A stretch of 55,988 bases of DNA, taken from the NCBI RefSeq assembly GCF_000971965.1, contig NZ_LAQP01000022.1:1-55988 (forward strand). The letters run 5' to 3'. Below are positions 20,861 through 28,627 of the stretch, in pieces (within the stretch, counting starts at the first letter, position 1; each line of letters starts with the position of its first letter). Source of the stretch: Paenibacillus wulumuqiensis (GTDB lineage Bacteria > Bacillota > Bacilli > Paenibacillales > Paenibacillaceae). The translations under genes and the position numbers were made by a program. A model generated the notes under the pieces. That model was not told the DNA's origin. It was given only the letters and a program-made list of their open reading frames with translations, and searched no databases.

Positions 20861-22294
20861 TTATTCTGCAGACTTTATCCGTCTCATATAAAGGCAATGA
20901 CTCGAGCCTGAATGCAAAAGTGCCTCCTGCGAACGCCGGACCCCCGGAATCCACAGTATACGACCATGATGATCTGCCAGAAGCGGCAGGCGATCACGCT
21001 GAGATAATGGTATTTTGGCATCGATAAAAAGATTTTTAACTTTCTTCGTTCCACTGCCCAGGAGCCTGATAATATCGCCGGGACGGCGGGAACGCAAATA
21101 AAGCGGAAAATCCGTTAAATCCGCATCGAATAACGCTTCATCCGAAGAAAGCTGTAACGCTTCGGAATGACACTCTCTCCATTCCAGCAAGCGAATCTCC
21201 ACCTGATCTAAAGATCCCGGTATGGATATCACGGCATTTTCACGCTGCAGGGGAATGCAAAACGGCTCTATTTCCCTGCCCGAATGCTGCATAAACCGGA
21301 TATTCCCGTACTCTCGTACGCAGATCACCCGTTCTCCGACATCCAGATTCCAGCTTGTGAGATGGCTCTGTACGATCTGCTGGCGGATCAGTTCGATTTT
21401 GGCAAAATCAAATTGTTCAGCAGTTGATGACAGATAATTTAATATTAGTTTAATCAACCTCCGTTGTAAAGCGACATGAGCGCCTGCAAAGGAAGTCACG
21501 GGAAATGAAAATGATCCTTCTTTTTCTTTAACCAATTCAGCATATAACGCCTCGGTTTGCTGCTGAATATATTCACTTTCCGTTCCGGTAATCTCGGCAA
21601 GGCGGGCCAGAGTCGGCACCAGCTGCCTGTTATACTGTTCCAAAAAGGGCAAAACGTCCAGCCGTATGCGGTTCCGCGTATATTTACGGTGCTCATTACT
21701 GCTGTCGATCATGTACTCAAAGCTGCACTCCTCGCAACTACGAATGAGGTCTGCCTTGTATATACGCAGAAAAGGCCGGACAAGTTCCACTTTTTTTTCG
21801 GTTCTGCGCATTTTGATGCCCCCGATTCCCTCCGGTCCGGTACCACGGATAATCCGCATCATAACCGTCTCGGCCTGATCGTCCATATGGTGGGCAAGCG
21901 CAATGGAATTGGCATTGTAGCAATCAGCGACTTTGTGTAAAAACCGGTATCTCAGTTCACGTGCTGCTTCCTGTGCTCCTTTGCCGGTCTGTTCCATATA
22001 AGCCGGCGCATCGACCTGCTCCAGTTCAAAAGGTACACCAAGCGCTGCAGCCTGTTTCCTGACAAAGGCAGCTTCCTCTGCCGACTCCTCCGGACGAAAG
22101 CCATGATTCATATGGGCACAAATGACCGTCCAACCATATGCCGGTGCCAGCTGATGCAGAACATGCAGCAGTGCAATCGAATCCGGACCGCCGGACACAG
22201 CAGCCACAATCCGGCTGCCCGGGCGCCACAACCCTTCCTGCTGAACAAGCATGCGGACATGATCAAGTATCCTGTTCCATGTCTGCGGCTCCAT
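20861..22294 (-). CDS. tilS: tRNA(Ile)-lysidine synthase
   Basis: TilS modifies C34 of the tRNA-Ile CAU anticodon to lysidine, so that it reads AUA. The 477-residue protein has the PP-loop ATPase motif AAVSGGPDSIALL (SGGPDS at 34-39), the catalytic-domain segments CAHMNHGFRPEES and ALAHHMDDQAETV, RNRIRLDVLPFL, and the C-terminal TilS domain (LRSRRPGDIIRLLGSGTKKVKNLFIDAKIP). AGGAGAG lies 6 bases from the ATG. It probably forms one unit with the upstream kinase gene (18-base gap). Confidence 0.96.
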   Translation of the reverse strand: MEPQTWNRILDHVRMLVQQEGLWRPGSRIVAAVSGGPDSIALLHVLHQLAPAYGWTVICAHMNHGFRPEESAEEAAFVRKQAAALGVPFELEQVDAPAYMEQTGKGAQEAARELRYRFLHKVADCYNANSIALAHHMDDQAETVMMRIIRGTGPEGIGGIKMRRTEKKVELVRPFLRIYKADLIRSCEECSFEYMIDSSNEHRKYTRNRIRLDVLPFLEQYNRQLVPTLARLAEITGTESEYIQQQTEALYAELVKEKEGSFSFPVTSFAGAHVALQRRLIKLILNYLSSTAEQFDFAKIELIRQQIVQSHLTSWNLDVGERVICVREYGNIRFMQHSGREIEPFCIPLQRENAVISIPGSLDQVEIRLLEWRECHSEALQLSSDEALFDADLTDFPLYLRSRRPGDIIRLLGSGTKKVKNLFIDAKIPLSQRDRLPLLADHHGRILWIPGVRRSQEALLHSGSSHCLYMRRIKSAE

Positions 22295-22312
22295 ACTCTT
22301 CTCTCCTATCGA

Positions 22313-23257
22313 TTAACCTTTGATATAAATGGCAATGTATAACACGACGGCCAGCGCAATCAGCGACCAGATAAAGGCCCTTCTCAGCTTCACCGTCATC
22401 AGGTCACTATTACTGCGGCTGGAGGGCAGACCGGTGCGGCTGATCGCTTTCCAGGCGTTATACGCTTCCCGTGTATTCCGGAACTCGCCCCGAACCGCCT
22501 TTTTCAGCCAGCTGTTGTATAATCTGAGACCGGGTGTCTCATCGATCAGCATGACCAGATCCGCTTCGCTGCGCATCTGCGGCAGACGGGTGGAGATCAT
22601 TTTGTGAAGCGCCGGTTCATTGAACAGCTTGAGGCAAATGACGGCAAAAGCAAACAGATCATAGGCAAAATCACCGGTGCGGGTTCCCGCTTTCCAGTAA
22701 TGGCGGTCATACCACTCCGTAAACTGGTGAATGTTTTTGCCTTGAGGGCGGGCCCCGCCGTAATCGATCAGTTCCACTTCGCCCTCCTCCGTAATGATCA
22801 CATGCTCTGCCTTGAGGTCGCCAAACACCCAGCCGGATTCATGCAGCTCCAGCAGAATCTCCAGAAGCCCAAGACCGGCGATGCCGATTTTATCGCTTCC
22901 GCGCGAGCGCAGGTAGGCGCTGAGCGGCTGGCCTTTTACATATTTCATCACATAAAAAGGGATCTGTCTCCCTTCTTCTTCATAATCATCCGCATCATAC
23001 AGGTACCGATTGGAATTATTTCTTCCCGTCAGTTTCCAATGCTTATGTAAAGAGACAAGGAGTTTGATCTCCGGCTGCAGATCATGGTTTTCCGTCGCCA
23101 TTTTGAGCGCATACGGTTGACCCTGCGGACCATCTACCAGGTATACAATTCCATTGGTTCCCTTACCCAGCGTCCGCTGAATGATATATTGCTGCCCTCT
23201 CGTTCTTCCTGTAACCGTGGTTCCTGCTGGCAATTCAGAATGATAAGACATCGACAA
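22313..23257 (-). CDS. yabT: YabT-like serine/threonine protein kinase, C-terminal membrane anchor
   Basis: This is a Hanks-type kinase of 314 residues with the catalytic domain facing the cytoplasm and one C-terminal membrane segment (about 293-312). The glycine loop LGKGTNGIVYLV (30-41) and ATP lysine (Lys52) are intact. The catalytic loop reads FGDLKAEHVI: Asp147 and Lys149 are present, but the usual HRD is FGD and the metal-binding Asn is His152. DFG is DYG (165-167). The start is TTG, 8 bases from AAGGAG; an ATG two codons later is possible. Position between yabR and tilS matches B. subtilis yabT, a DNA-stimulated kinase of sporulation and DNA-damage response. spoIIE and yabS, its neighbours there, are missing here. 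Confidence 0.85.
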   Translation of the reverse strand: MSMSYHSELPAGTTVTGRTRGQQYIIQRTLGKGTNGIVYLVDGPQGQPYALKMATENHDLQPEIKLLVSLHKHWKLTGRNNSNRYLYDADDYEEEGRQIPFYVMKYVKGQPLSAYLRSRGSDKIGIAGLGLLEILLELHESGWVFGDLKAEHVIITEEGEVELIDYGGARPQGKNIHQFTEWYDRHYWKAGTRTGDFAYDLFAFAVICLKLFNEPALHKMISTRLPQMRSEADLVMLIDETPGLRLYNSWLKKAVRGEFRNTREAYNAWKAISRTGLPSSRSNSDLMTVKLRRAFIWSLIALAVVLYIAIYIKG

Positions 23258-23305
23258 CCGAGTCTCTCCTTCCCCTCCAAGTTGGGTCTGGTCTCAGTGT
23301 AACAC

Positions 23306-23334
23306 AATTAAATAACCATTTTATACAAATTCAA
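23306..23334 (-). promoter_or_regulatory. Possible yabT-tilS promoter
   Basis: On the minus strand, TTGAAT (23329-23334), 17 bases, TTAATT (23306-23311). Both hexamers are imperfect. A promoter is expected here because a terminator lies just upstream at 23391-23423. Confidence 0.4.
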
Positions 23335-23390
23335 AATCGTCTGCTGCGGTCCGGCAGCTGCGCTTAGCGGGGAAGATGGCGGGGTAAGCA

Positions 23391-23423
23391 GCAAAAAACC
23401 GTAGATGCCAGAGCATCTACGGT
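23391..23423 (-). terminator. Terminator after the S1 protein gene
   Basis: An 11-bp perfect stem (ACCGTAGATGC with its complement, 23398-23408 and 23413-23423) has loop CAGA and is followed on the minus strand by six T. It closes the divIC-yabR region. Confidence 0.9.
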
Positions 23424-23454
23424 CGTTATTTATATACTGTATGCCAGGTGAGGA

Positions 23455-23955
23455 TTAGCTTCGCTTGGCACCACGGCCTCCACGCTTGGATTCCGTATTT
23501 TTCTTCAATGATGAAATGCGCTCCTCACTGTCTTTAAGGAAACGGGACACTTTATCATCGAATGTAGCTTTAGGAACAGAAGGCTTGTTAAAAGAACGTC
23601 CTCCGCGATCACGGTTGAATCCACCGCCGCCACCTGGACGATCTCCTCCATCTCTTCCACCGCCGCGTGATTCCGGACGAGGTGGTCTAGAAGATGGTGC
23701 TGATGCTGCTTCTGCCGGCTTGTCTACTGCCTGCTTAATCGAAAGTCCAATCTTACCATCTTTGTCGACATTGATGACTTTGACAGTAACGACATCGCCC
23801 AGTTTGAGGTGGTCGTTAACGTCTTTTACATAATTGTCGGCAATTTCCGAGATGTGAACAAGACCAGTGACACCTCCCGACAGATCTACAAATGCTCCAA
23901 AGTGCGTTATTCCCGTCACTTTGCCTTCTAACTTGGTGCCCACTTCAATTGCCAT
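23455..23955 (-). CDS. yabR: S1-domain RNA-binding protein (YabR-like)
   Basis: The N-terminal S1/OB-fold domain (about 1-74) reads GTKLEGKVTGITHFGAFVDL and GLVHISEIAD, then GDVVTVKVINVD. A linker rich in Arg, Gly and Pro (about 85-130, RGG-like) follows, then a basic C-terminus. The 166 residues make it longer than B. subtilis YabR (about 130) because of the RG-rich part, which could add RNA-binding affinity. GGGAGGATC lies about 11 bases upstream of the ATG. It has its own promoter at 24023-24051. The exact cellular role of the family is not settled. Confidence 0.88.
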   Translation of the reverse strand: MAIEVGTKLEGKVTGITHFGAFVDLSGGVTGLVHISEIADNYVKDVNDHLKLGDVVTVKVINVDKDGKIGLSIKQAVDKPAEAASAPSSRPPRPESRGGGRDGGDRPGGGGGFNRDRGGRSFNKPSVPKATFDDKVSRFLKDSEERISSLKKNTESKRGGRGAKRS

Positions 23956-24022
23956 AGAGTAAAATGATCCTCCCTTAAAATATACAGTAAAATCCTATTG
24001 GATTACGACCTGCGGTGATTAA

Positions 24023-24051
24023 ATTATAACGGAAGCCGAAAATTAGGTCAA
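24023..24051 (-). promoter_or_regulatory. yabR promoter
   Basis: On the minus strand, TTGACC (24046-24051), a 17-base spacer and a perfect TATAAT (24023-24028). It lies in the gap between divIC and the S1 gene. Confidence 0.8.
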
Positions 24052-24092
24052 CTGAGGAATAGCGTAACTTGCGACCCATTTCGCGGCATTAT

Positions 24093-24455
24093 TCACTTTT
24101 TTTCTTCAGGATCGGTAGCCCAGATCGGCTTCTCGCCCGGCAAATACATACCGTACTGCTTGCGCGCTACCTGTCCGATATATTCAGGGTCTTCCAGACG
24201 TTTGACCTCGTTCTGTGACTGAGCATATGCCGCTTCGGCCTGTGCCTTCTTGGCCTCCTGCTGAGCGAGCTCTGCCTTCTTCTCGGATAAATGAATGGAT
24301 TGGACCACAAATGTGTAAATTGCCCAACCAAGGAATAGCACCATAACTACCATCCAAATCCGTAGCCTTCTACGTGCTCCATGGTTTGGTGACGGAGCTG
24401 TCTGTTTTTTGTGTTGTTGGCCGCCGCTTCGTATCGGCACCGGTTTTGGGATCAT
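24093..24455 (-). CDS. divIC: Cell-division protein DivIC (FtsB/DivIC family)
   Basis: This small bitopic septum protein pairs with FtsL and DivIB to activate septal wall synthesis. The 120 residues comprise a basic cytoplasmic N-terminus, one membrane segment (about 33-52), an Ala/Gln/Lys-rich coiled coil (about 55-85), and the family C-terminal motif RLEDPEYIGQVARKQYGMYLPGE. AAGGAGGAG precedes the ATG by 5 bases. In spore formers yabP and yabQ lie between rqcP (yabO) and divIC. Here only about 165 bases with a terminator and promoter separate them. Confidence 0.92.
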   Translation of the reverse strand: MIPKPVPIRSGGQQHKKQTAPSPNHGARRRLRIWMVVMVLFLGWAIYTFVVQSIHLSEKKAELAQQEAKKAQAEAAYAQSQNEVKRLEDPEYIGQVARKQYGMYLPGEKPIWATDPEEKK

Positions 24456-24503
24456 CAGGTCTCCTCCTTGCTCAGTCTGTAACGCATATTATCGATTGAC
24501 ATA

Positions 24504-24533
24504 ACTATACCGTCTAACTTTACATTACCACAA
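24504..24533 (-). promoter_or_regulatory. Possible divIC promoter
   Basis: On the minus strand, TTGTGG (24528-24533), an 18-base spacer and TATAGT (24504-24509). A terminator just upstream makes a promoter here likely. Confidence 0.45.
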
Positions 24534-24572
24534 AATAATCAAATGTAACACTTTGTAACCAAATAAAATAGT

Positions 24573-24613
24573 AAAAAGGCTGTTTTGTGTCCAGAGGGAC
24601 GCAAAACAGCCTT
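24573..24613 (-). terminator. Terminator after rqcP
   Basis: A 17-bp stem with one G-U pair (24576-24592 with 24597-24613) and loop AGAG is followed by T-run on the minus strand. It ends the mazG-HU-rqcP stretch. Confidence 0.92.
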
Positions 24614-24619
24614 GATGGT

Positions 24620-24898
24620 TTAGAAAGGAAAATCTTCGGATTTGGCGACCGGTTCCTCTTTGATTAGAGTATACATGGTTGCCGCCTCTTCTTTGCGTGT
24701 TGTATCAGCAAGTCTTTCGACGCGGACAGTCACCAGCTTTTGTCCAAACTGGACAGTGATCTCGTCGCCTACCTTTACCGTGGCGCTCGGCTTCGCTTCA
24801 CGCCCGTTCAACAGGACTCTTCCCTGCTCAGACACATCTTTGGCCACGGTACGGCGCTTGATCAGTCTTGATACTTTCAGGAATTTGTCCAGACGCAT
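24620..24898 (-). CDS. rqcP: Ribosome-associated quality-control protein RqcP (S4 domain, YabO)
   Basis: This 92-residue S4-domain protein of the Hsp15/RqcP family works with RqcH on stalled 50S subunits during C-terminal alanine tailing. The S4 fold fills residues 1-60 (MRLDKFLKVSRLIKRRTVAK, GRVLLNGREAKPS, VGDEITVQFG). The ATG overlaps the HU stop codon (TAATG), so translation is coupled to HU and the Shine-Dalgarno site itself is weak. Its place next to HU and mazG matches yabO. Confidence 0.92.
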   Translation of the reverse strand: MRLDKFLKVSRLIKRRTVAKDVSEQGRVLLNGREAKPSATVKVGDEITVQFGQKLVTVRVERLADTTRKEEAATMYTLIKEEPVAKSEDFPF

Positions 24899-25170
24899 TA
24901 GTTAACCGCTTCTTTGAGCTTGTTGCCCGCTTTGAATGCAGGAACATTGGACTCAGGGATGTTCAGCTCTTCACCGGTTTGCGGGTTGCGTCCGGTGCGT
25001 GCAGCACGCTTGCGAGTTTCAAAAGTTCCGAAGCCGATCAGTTGAACTTTGTCACCGCTGGACAGTGCGCTTGTGATTTCATCAAGAAAACCGTTCAGTA
25101 CAGTTTCCACGTCTCTTTTAGTCAAACCGCTATTGTTGGAAATGTTGTTAATCAGATCTGTTTTGTTCAT
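24898..25170 (-). CDS. hup: Histone-like DNA-binding protein HU
   Basis: This 90-residue HU/IHF-family nucleoid protein has the DNA-wrapping arm sequence RTGRNPQTGEEL and the conserved core GFGTFETRKRAARTGRNP. It starts MNKTDLINNI with GGGAGGC 8 bases upstream. It has its own promoter (25260-25288) and a leader of about 80 bases containing an inverted repeat (AACATG...GAACATGTT). B. subtilis has its HU gene (hbs) elsewhere; a HU gene between mazG and rqcP is common in paenibacilli as I recall. Confidence 0.95.
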   Translation of the reverse strand: MNKTDLINNISNNSGLTKRDVETVLNGFLDEITSALSSGDKVQLIGFGTFETRKRAARTGRNPQTGEELNIPESNVPAFKAGNKLKEAVN

Positions 25171-25259
25171 TATTAAAAGCCTCCCAAATTTTCAAAAAAA
25201 TTCAACTGGATAACATGTTCTGTCCCATGAACAGCATGTTAACATATAGCTGCTTCTCT

Positions 25260-25288
25260 AGTATAGTACATTCTTGCTCTCAGCCCAA
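25260..25288 (-). promoter_or_regulatory. HU gene promoter
   Basis: On the minus strand, TTGGGC (25283-25288), a 17-base spacer and TATACT (25260-25265). Confidence 0.6.
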
Positions 25289-25303
25289 ATTCCTGTGTAA
25301 TAT

Positions 25304-26788
25304 TCATAGATTTTTGCTTTTGGCCTCGTCCCACAGGCGGTCCATCTCTTCCAGGCTTGCCTGCTGGATCTCCTGACCCTGTGCCCGCAGCGACTGTTCG
25401 ATGTATTGGAATCGCTGCTTGAATTTGCGATTGACCAGTGCGAGTGCCTGCTCGGGGTCCGCATTGATAAAGCGGGCGATGTTCACTGCGCAGAAGAGCA
25501 GGTCTCCAAGCTCCAGCTGCTGATCAAGAGGATCATGGCCTTCGCGGATCGCTTCCTTGAGTTCGGCGAGCTCTTCGTCCAGCTTACCGATTGCACCTTC
25601 GACATCTTCCCAGTTAAAGCCCACTTTGGCGGCCTTTTTCTGGATTTTGTACGCGCTCAGCAGGGCAGGCAGATCACGCGGCACGCCATCCAGCACGGAC
25701 GCATCTGCAGTTTCAATGCCTTTGAGGCGTTTCTCCTCGGCCTTCATCGCATCCCAGTTCTGCAGCGCAGCCTGGGCATCACCGGCCTGTGTATCACCGA
25801 ATACATGCGGATGGCGGAAGATCAGCTTGCGGTTCAGCCCTTCAATTACGTCGTAGACGTTAAATGTTCCGGTCTCTTCCTCAATCTGGGCATGCAGCAT
25901 AATCTGCAGCAGCACATCACCAAGCTCCTCCTGCATATGCTCCGGATCATCATCGTCGATCGTCTCCAGCACTTCATACGTCTCTTCAATAAAGTTCTGA
26001 CGCAGCGACTGATGGGTCTGTTCACGGTCCCATGGACAGCCGCCCGGACTGCGCAGAGTCTCGACGATCTCATGCAGACGGGCAAACGTACGGTTGCGGA
26101 TCATCTCGTCCTCGGTACACGGTACATAGATCAATGACAGATTGCCATAATCCTGAATGTGATCCAGCTCGTATACGGGTACAGAGACAATCACCTCTCT
26201 GCCTTCTACGCCGAGATAATGGCATACTTTAACCTCATAATCATCCGGGTACAGCTCCATCAGACTGAGCTTCACATCGGAAGCGGTAAATGTATCATAT
26301 ACCTGTCCAATGACTGTATGCATCTGCGGCTGAAGCAGCTGGGCATTAAGCTGAGCGGCATCCAGTAGCTGGAAGCCCTCGATCGGATCAAATCCAAGGC
26401 GGGTAAATGCTTCATCCAGGAAGCTCTCTCCTCCCAGCACCTGTACCTTGATGCCTCTCTCCTGTCCCTGTTCACGCAAAATCTGCACTGTACGCTCGGC
26501 GACCATCGGGTGTCCCGGCACCGCATAGATGATCTCTTCACCATCTGCTGCGTCTGCCGCAATGTTCAGCAGCCTGTCGGCAATCTCTGCATATACTTCC
26601 GGAAAGGACTCTCTGGTCTCATATACATCATCAAAGGTCACAAAATCGGCAGTTACCGATTCCAGTGCCGGATGATCCTTGGTTCGCACATACAGGCGCT
26701 TGGCCTGCTGCAGCCTGCGGAAAATGCCCACAGTCAGCTGATCCACATCACCTGATCCAAGACCCACAATTGTTAATATAGCACTCAT
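25304..26788 (-). CDS. mazG: Tetrapyrrole methylase-like/MazG nucleoside triphosphate pyrophosphohydrolase fusion (YabN)
   Basis: This two-part protein of 494 residues has an N-terminal SAM-dependent methylase-like domain (about 1-225, starting with ILTIVGLGSGD) joined to a tandem MazG domain. The first MazG unit has the metal motif in CPWDREQTHQSLRQNFIEETYEVLE; the second is around FNWEDVEGAIGKLDEELAELKEA. MazG units hydrolyse (d)NTPs and clear abnormal nucleotides. I start at MSAILTI behind AGGAGGAG, 5 bases away; an upstream in-frame ATG has no such site. Same fusion and location as B. subtilis yabN. Confidence 0.94.
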   Translation of the reverse strand: MSAILTIVGLGSGDVDQLTVGIFRRLQQAKRLYVRTKDHPALESVTADFVTFDDVYETRESFPEVYAEIADRLLNIAADAADGEEIIYAVPGHPMVAERTVQILREQGQERGIKVQVLGGESFLDEAFTRLGFDPIEGFQLLDAAQLNAQLLQPQMHTVIGQVYDTFTASDVKLSLMELYPDDYEVKVCHYLGVEGREVIVSVPVYELDHIQDYGNLSLIYVPCTEDEMIRNRTFARLHEIVETLRSPGGCPWDREQTHQSLRQNFIEETYEVLETIDDDDPEHMQEELGDVLLQIMLHAQIEEETGTFNVYDVIEGLNRKLIFRHPHVFGDTQAGDAQAALQNWDAMKAEEKRLKGIETADASVLDGVPRDLPALLSAYKIQKKAAKVGFNWEDVEGAIGKLDEELAELKEAIREGHDPLDQQLELGDLLFCAVNIARFINADPEQALALVNRKFKQRFQYIEQSLRAQGQEIQQASLEEMDRLWDEAKSKNL

Positions 26789-26835
26789 TGGCTCTCCTCC
26801 TGTCCTGATCATTATTTTCCAAATCTATATCTTGT

Positions 26836-28485
26836 CTATCCCATAATTCGCATCGTTCTGAGCAGCTTCACCAGCTTGTCGCCCACTTTGGGAAGAGCCA
26901 GTGCCTGTTCCTCGGTCATCAGCCGGGTGCGGAAGAGTCCGATCAGGAATACGACTCCGCCGATCACCACGCCTCCCAGTGTAACCACCAGCGCTTCCAT
27001 ACGCGGATGAATATACATCCTATCCATCATTGCCCCGGCGGCCCACATCCATCCGACCACACACAGGCCCATTATCAGCGTAACGAACAGCGGCTTCAGC
27101 AGCAGATCACGCCAGGACAAAGAGAAACGGGTCAGGCGAGCGAGCAGCAGGATGTTCAGCACCGCAGCCAGACTATACGCGACAATGCCGGCAATAGCTG
27201 CTCCGTTAATGCCATACAGGGGCACCAGTAAGATGTTCAGCACCGCTTTGACGACAGTCGATAGCAGCAGATGAACGGCAGGTGCCCGTACCGAGCCCAT
27301 CCCCTGCAGCATGGCTGCCGTAACGATGGACAGCGTCGCTCCTATACCGGTAAAAGCCAGCCAGCGGATGGCCGTACTGCCGGCGTCATCCTGATACAGT
27401 GTAATATCTACCGGTACAGCCAGTACGGCAATACCTACAGATGAGGCCAGTCCAAGCAGCCAGAACCAATTGACCGTCTGCTGGGTCTGGCTGCGGATCA
27501 GATCCATTCGCTGCCGGACTCTCGCTTCCGCCAGCGCTGGAATAAACAGCACCGACATCGACGTTGCCAGCATGGCCAGCAGCTGCACCAGCGGAATCCC
27601 CCGGTTATAGATCCCGAACTGGATCATCGCCTCGGATTCGCTCCAGCCTGTACCTTTGAGCAGACGTGGAACGGTAAATGTATCGACCAGACTAATCAGC
27701 GGAGCAGAGAGCGAACCAAGACAGACCGGCAGCGCATACAGCAGCAGCGCTTTGAACAGGGGCCAGGCCGGTTCCTTTTCAGTGACAGGCAGTGTTACCT
27801 TCACAGCCGTATCAACCGCTGCAAGGCGGGAACGGCGCTGGTGAATCCACCAGTAGATCAGCATGACGATCAATCCGGCAGCTCCCCCTGCTGCCGAGCC
27901 GAACGTGGCTCCAGCAGCGATCCAGTCATCGGATGCCCCGTATTGATTGAGGATAACCAGCAGCACTACCATCGCGGCGACGCGGATCGTCTGTTCCGTC
28001 ACCTGGGAGACCGCGGTAGGAACCATATCATGCAGTCCCTGAAAATATCCCCGCAGACCCGCCATAATCGGCACCAGCGGCAGAGCGAGGGCTGCACTGC
28101 GAATCGCCAGTTCGGTATGCTTGTTATCGATCCAGTCGGCCAGCAGAGGTGCGGCGACATACATAAACACCCCGCAGACAACCCCCAGTACCATCAACAG
28201 CAGGGAAGAGAGCCGCATTACCCGGCGGGCACCGGCAGGATTACCGGAAGCCATTTCTTCCGCGACAAATTTGGAGACCGCGGCCGGAAATCCGGCTGTC
28301 GCTACCAGGAGAACCAGCGTATAAAACGGATAGACGGCATTATAAATGCCAAATACCCCATCGCCTCCCATGTTCTGAAGGGGGATTTTCTGGATGGTAC
28401 CGATCAGCTTGGATAGTACCGCTGCCAGTACAAGTATGAATGCCCCCTGCAGCATACGGGATGATGGGGTCGCTGATTCCTTCAT
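26836..28485 (-). CDS. yabM: Polysaccharide biosynthesis/MOP-superfamily flippase (YabM, SpoVB-like)
   Basis: This polytopic membrane protein of 549 residues has about 14 predicted segments and belongs to the MATE/Wzx/MurJ superfamily, which flips lipid-linked sugars. The start reads MLQGAFILVLAAVLSKLIGTIQKIPLQNMGG, the family's signature first helices. I begin at MKESAT with AAAGGAGA 7 bases upstream. B. subtilis has paralogues YabM, SpoVB, MurJ-type Amj/YtgP. By location this is YabM, but substrate is unknown. The spoVT gene that normally separates yabM from mfd is absent; prsA is there instead. Confidence 0.87.
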   Translation of the reverse strand: MKESATPSSRMLQGAFILVLAAVLSKLIGTIQKIPLQNMGGDGVFGIYNAVYPFYTLVLLVATAGFPAAVSKFVAEEMASGNPAGARRVMRLSSLLLMVLGVVCGVFMYVAAPLLADWIDNKHTELAIRSAALALPLVPIMAGLRGYFQGLHDMVPTAVSQVTEQTIRVAAMVVLLVILNQYGASDDWIAAGATFGSAAGGAAGLIVMLIYWWIHQRRSRLAAVDTAVKVTLPVTEKEPAWPLFKALLLYALPVCLGSLSAPLISLVDTFTVPRLLKGTGWSESEAMIQFGIYNRGIPLVQLLAMLATSMSVLFIPALAEARVRQRMDLIRSQTQQTVNWFWLLGLASSVGIAVLAVPVDITLYQDDAGSTAIRWLAFTGIGATLSIVTAAMLQGMGSVRAPAVHLLLSTVVKAVLNILLVPLYGINGAAIAGIVAYSLAAVLNILLLARLTRFSLSWRDLLLKPLFVTLIMGLCVVGWMWAAGAMMDRMYIHPRMEALVVTLGGVVIGGVVFLIGLFRTRLMTEEQALALPKVGDKLVKLLRTMRIMG

Positions 28486-28552
28486 AACGGGATCTCCTTT
28501 CCTGATCTTCAACTTACCTCCGAGTAAGAATAACAGAATGTGGCCGTATCAC

Positions 28553-28581
28553 GCAAAAATAGCGCGGGAATCCGCGCTATT
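28553..28581 (-). terminator. Terminator after prsA
   Basis: A 10-bp perfect stem (AATAGCGCGG with its complement, 28558-28567 and 28572-28581) has loop GAAT, with T-run on the minus strand. Confidence 0.85.
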
Positions 28582-28627
28582 CAGTATTGCAATGCCGGGA
28601 GAAGCGGCCAGGCCTCTCCGCAGTCTA

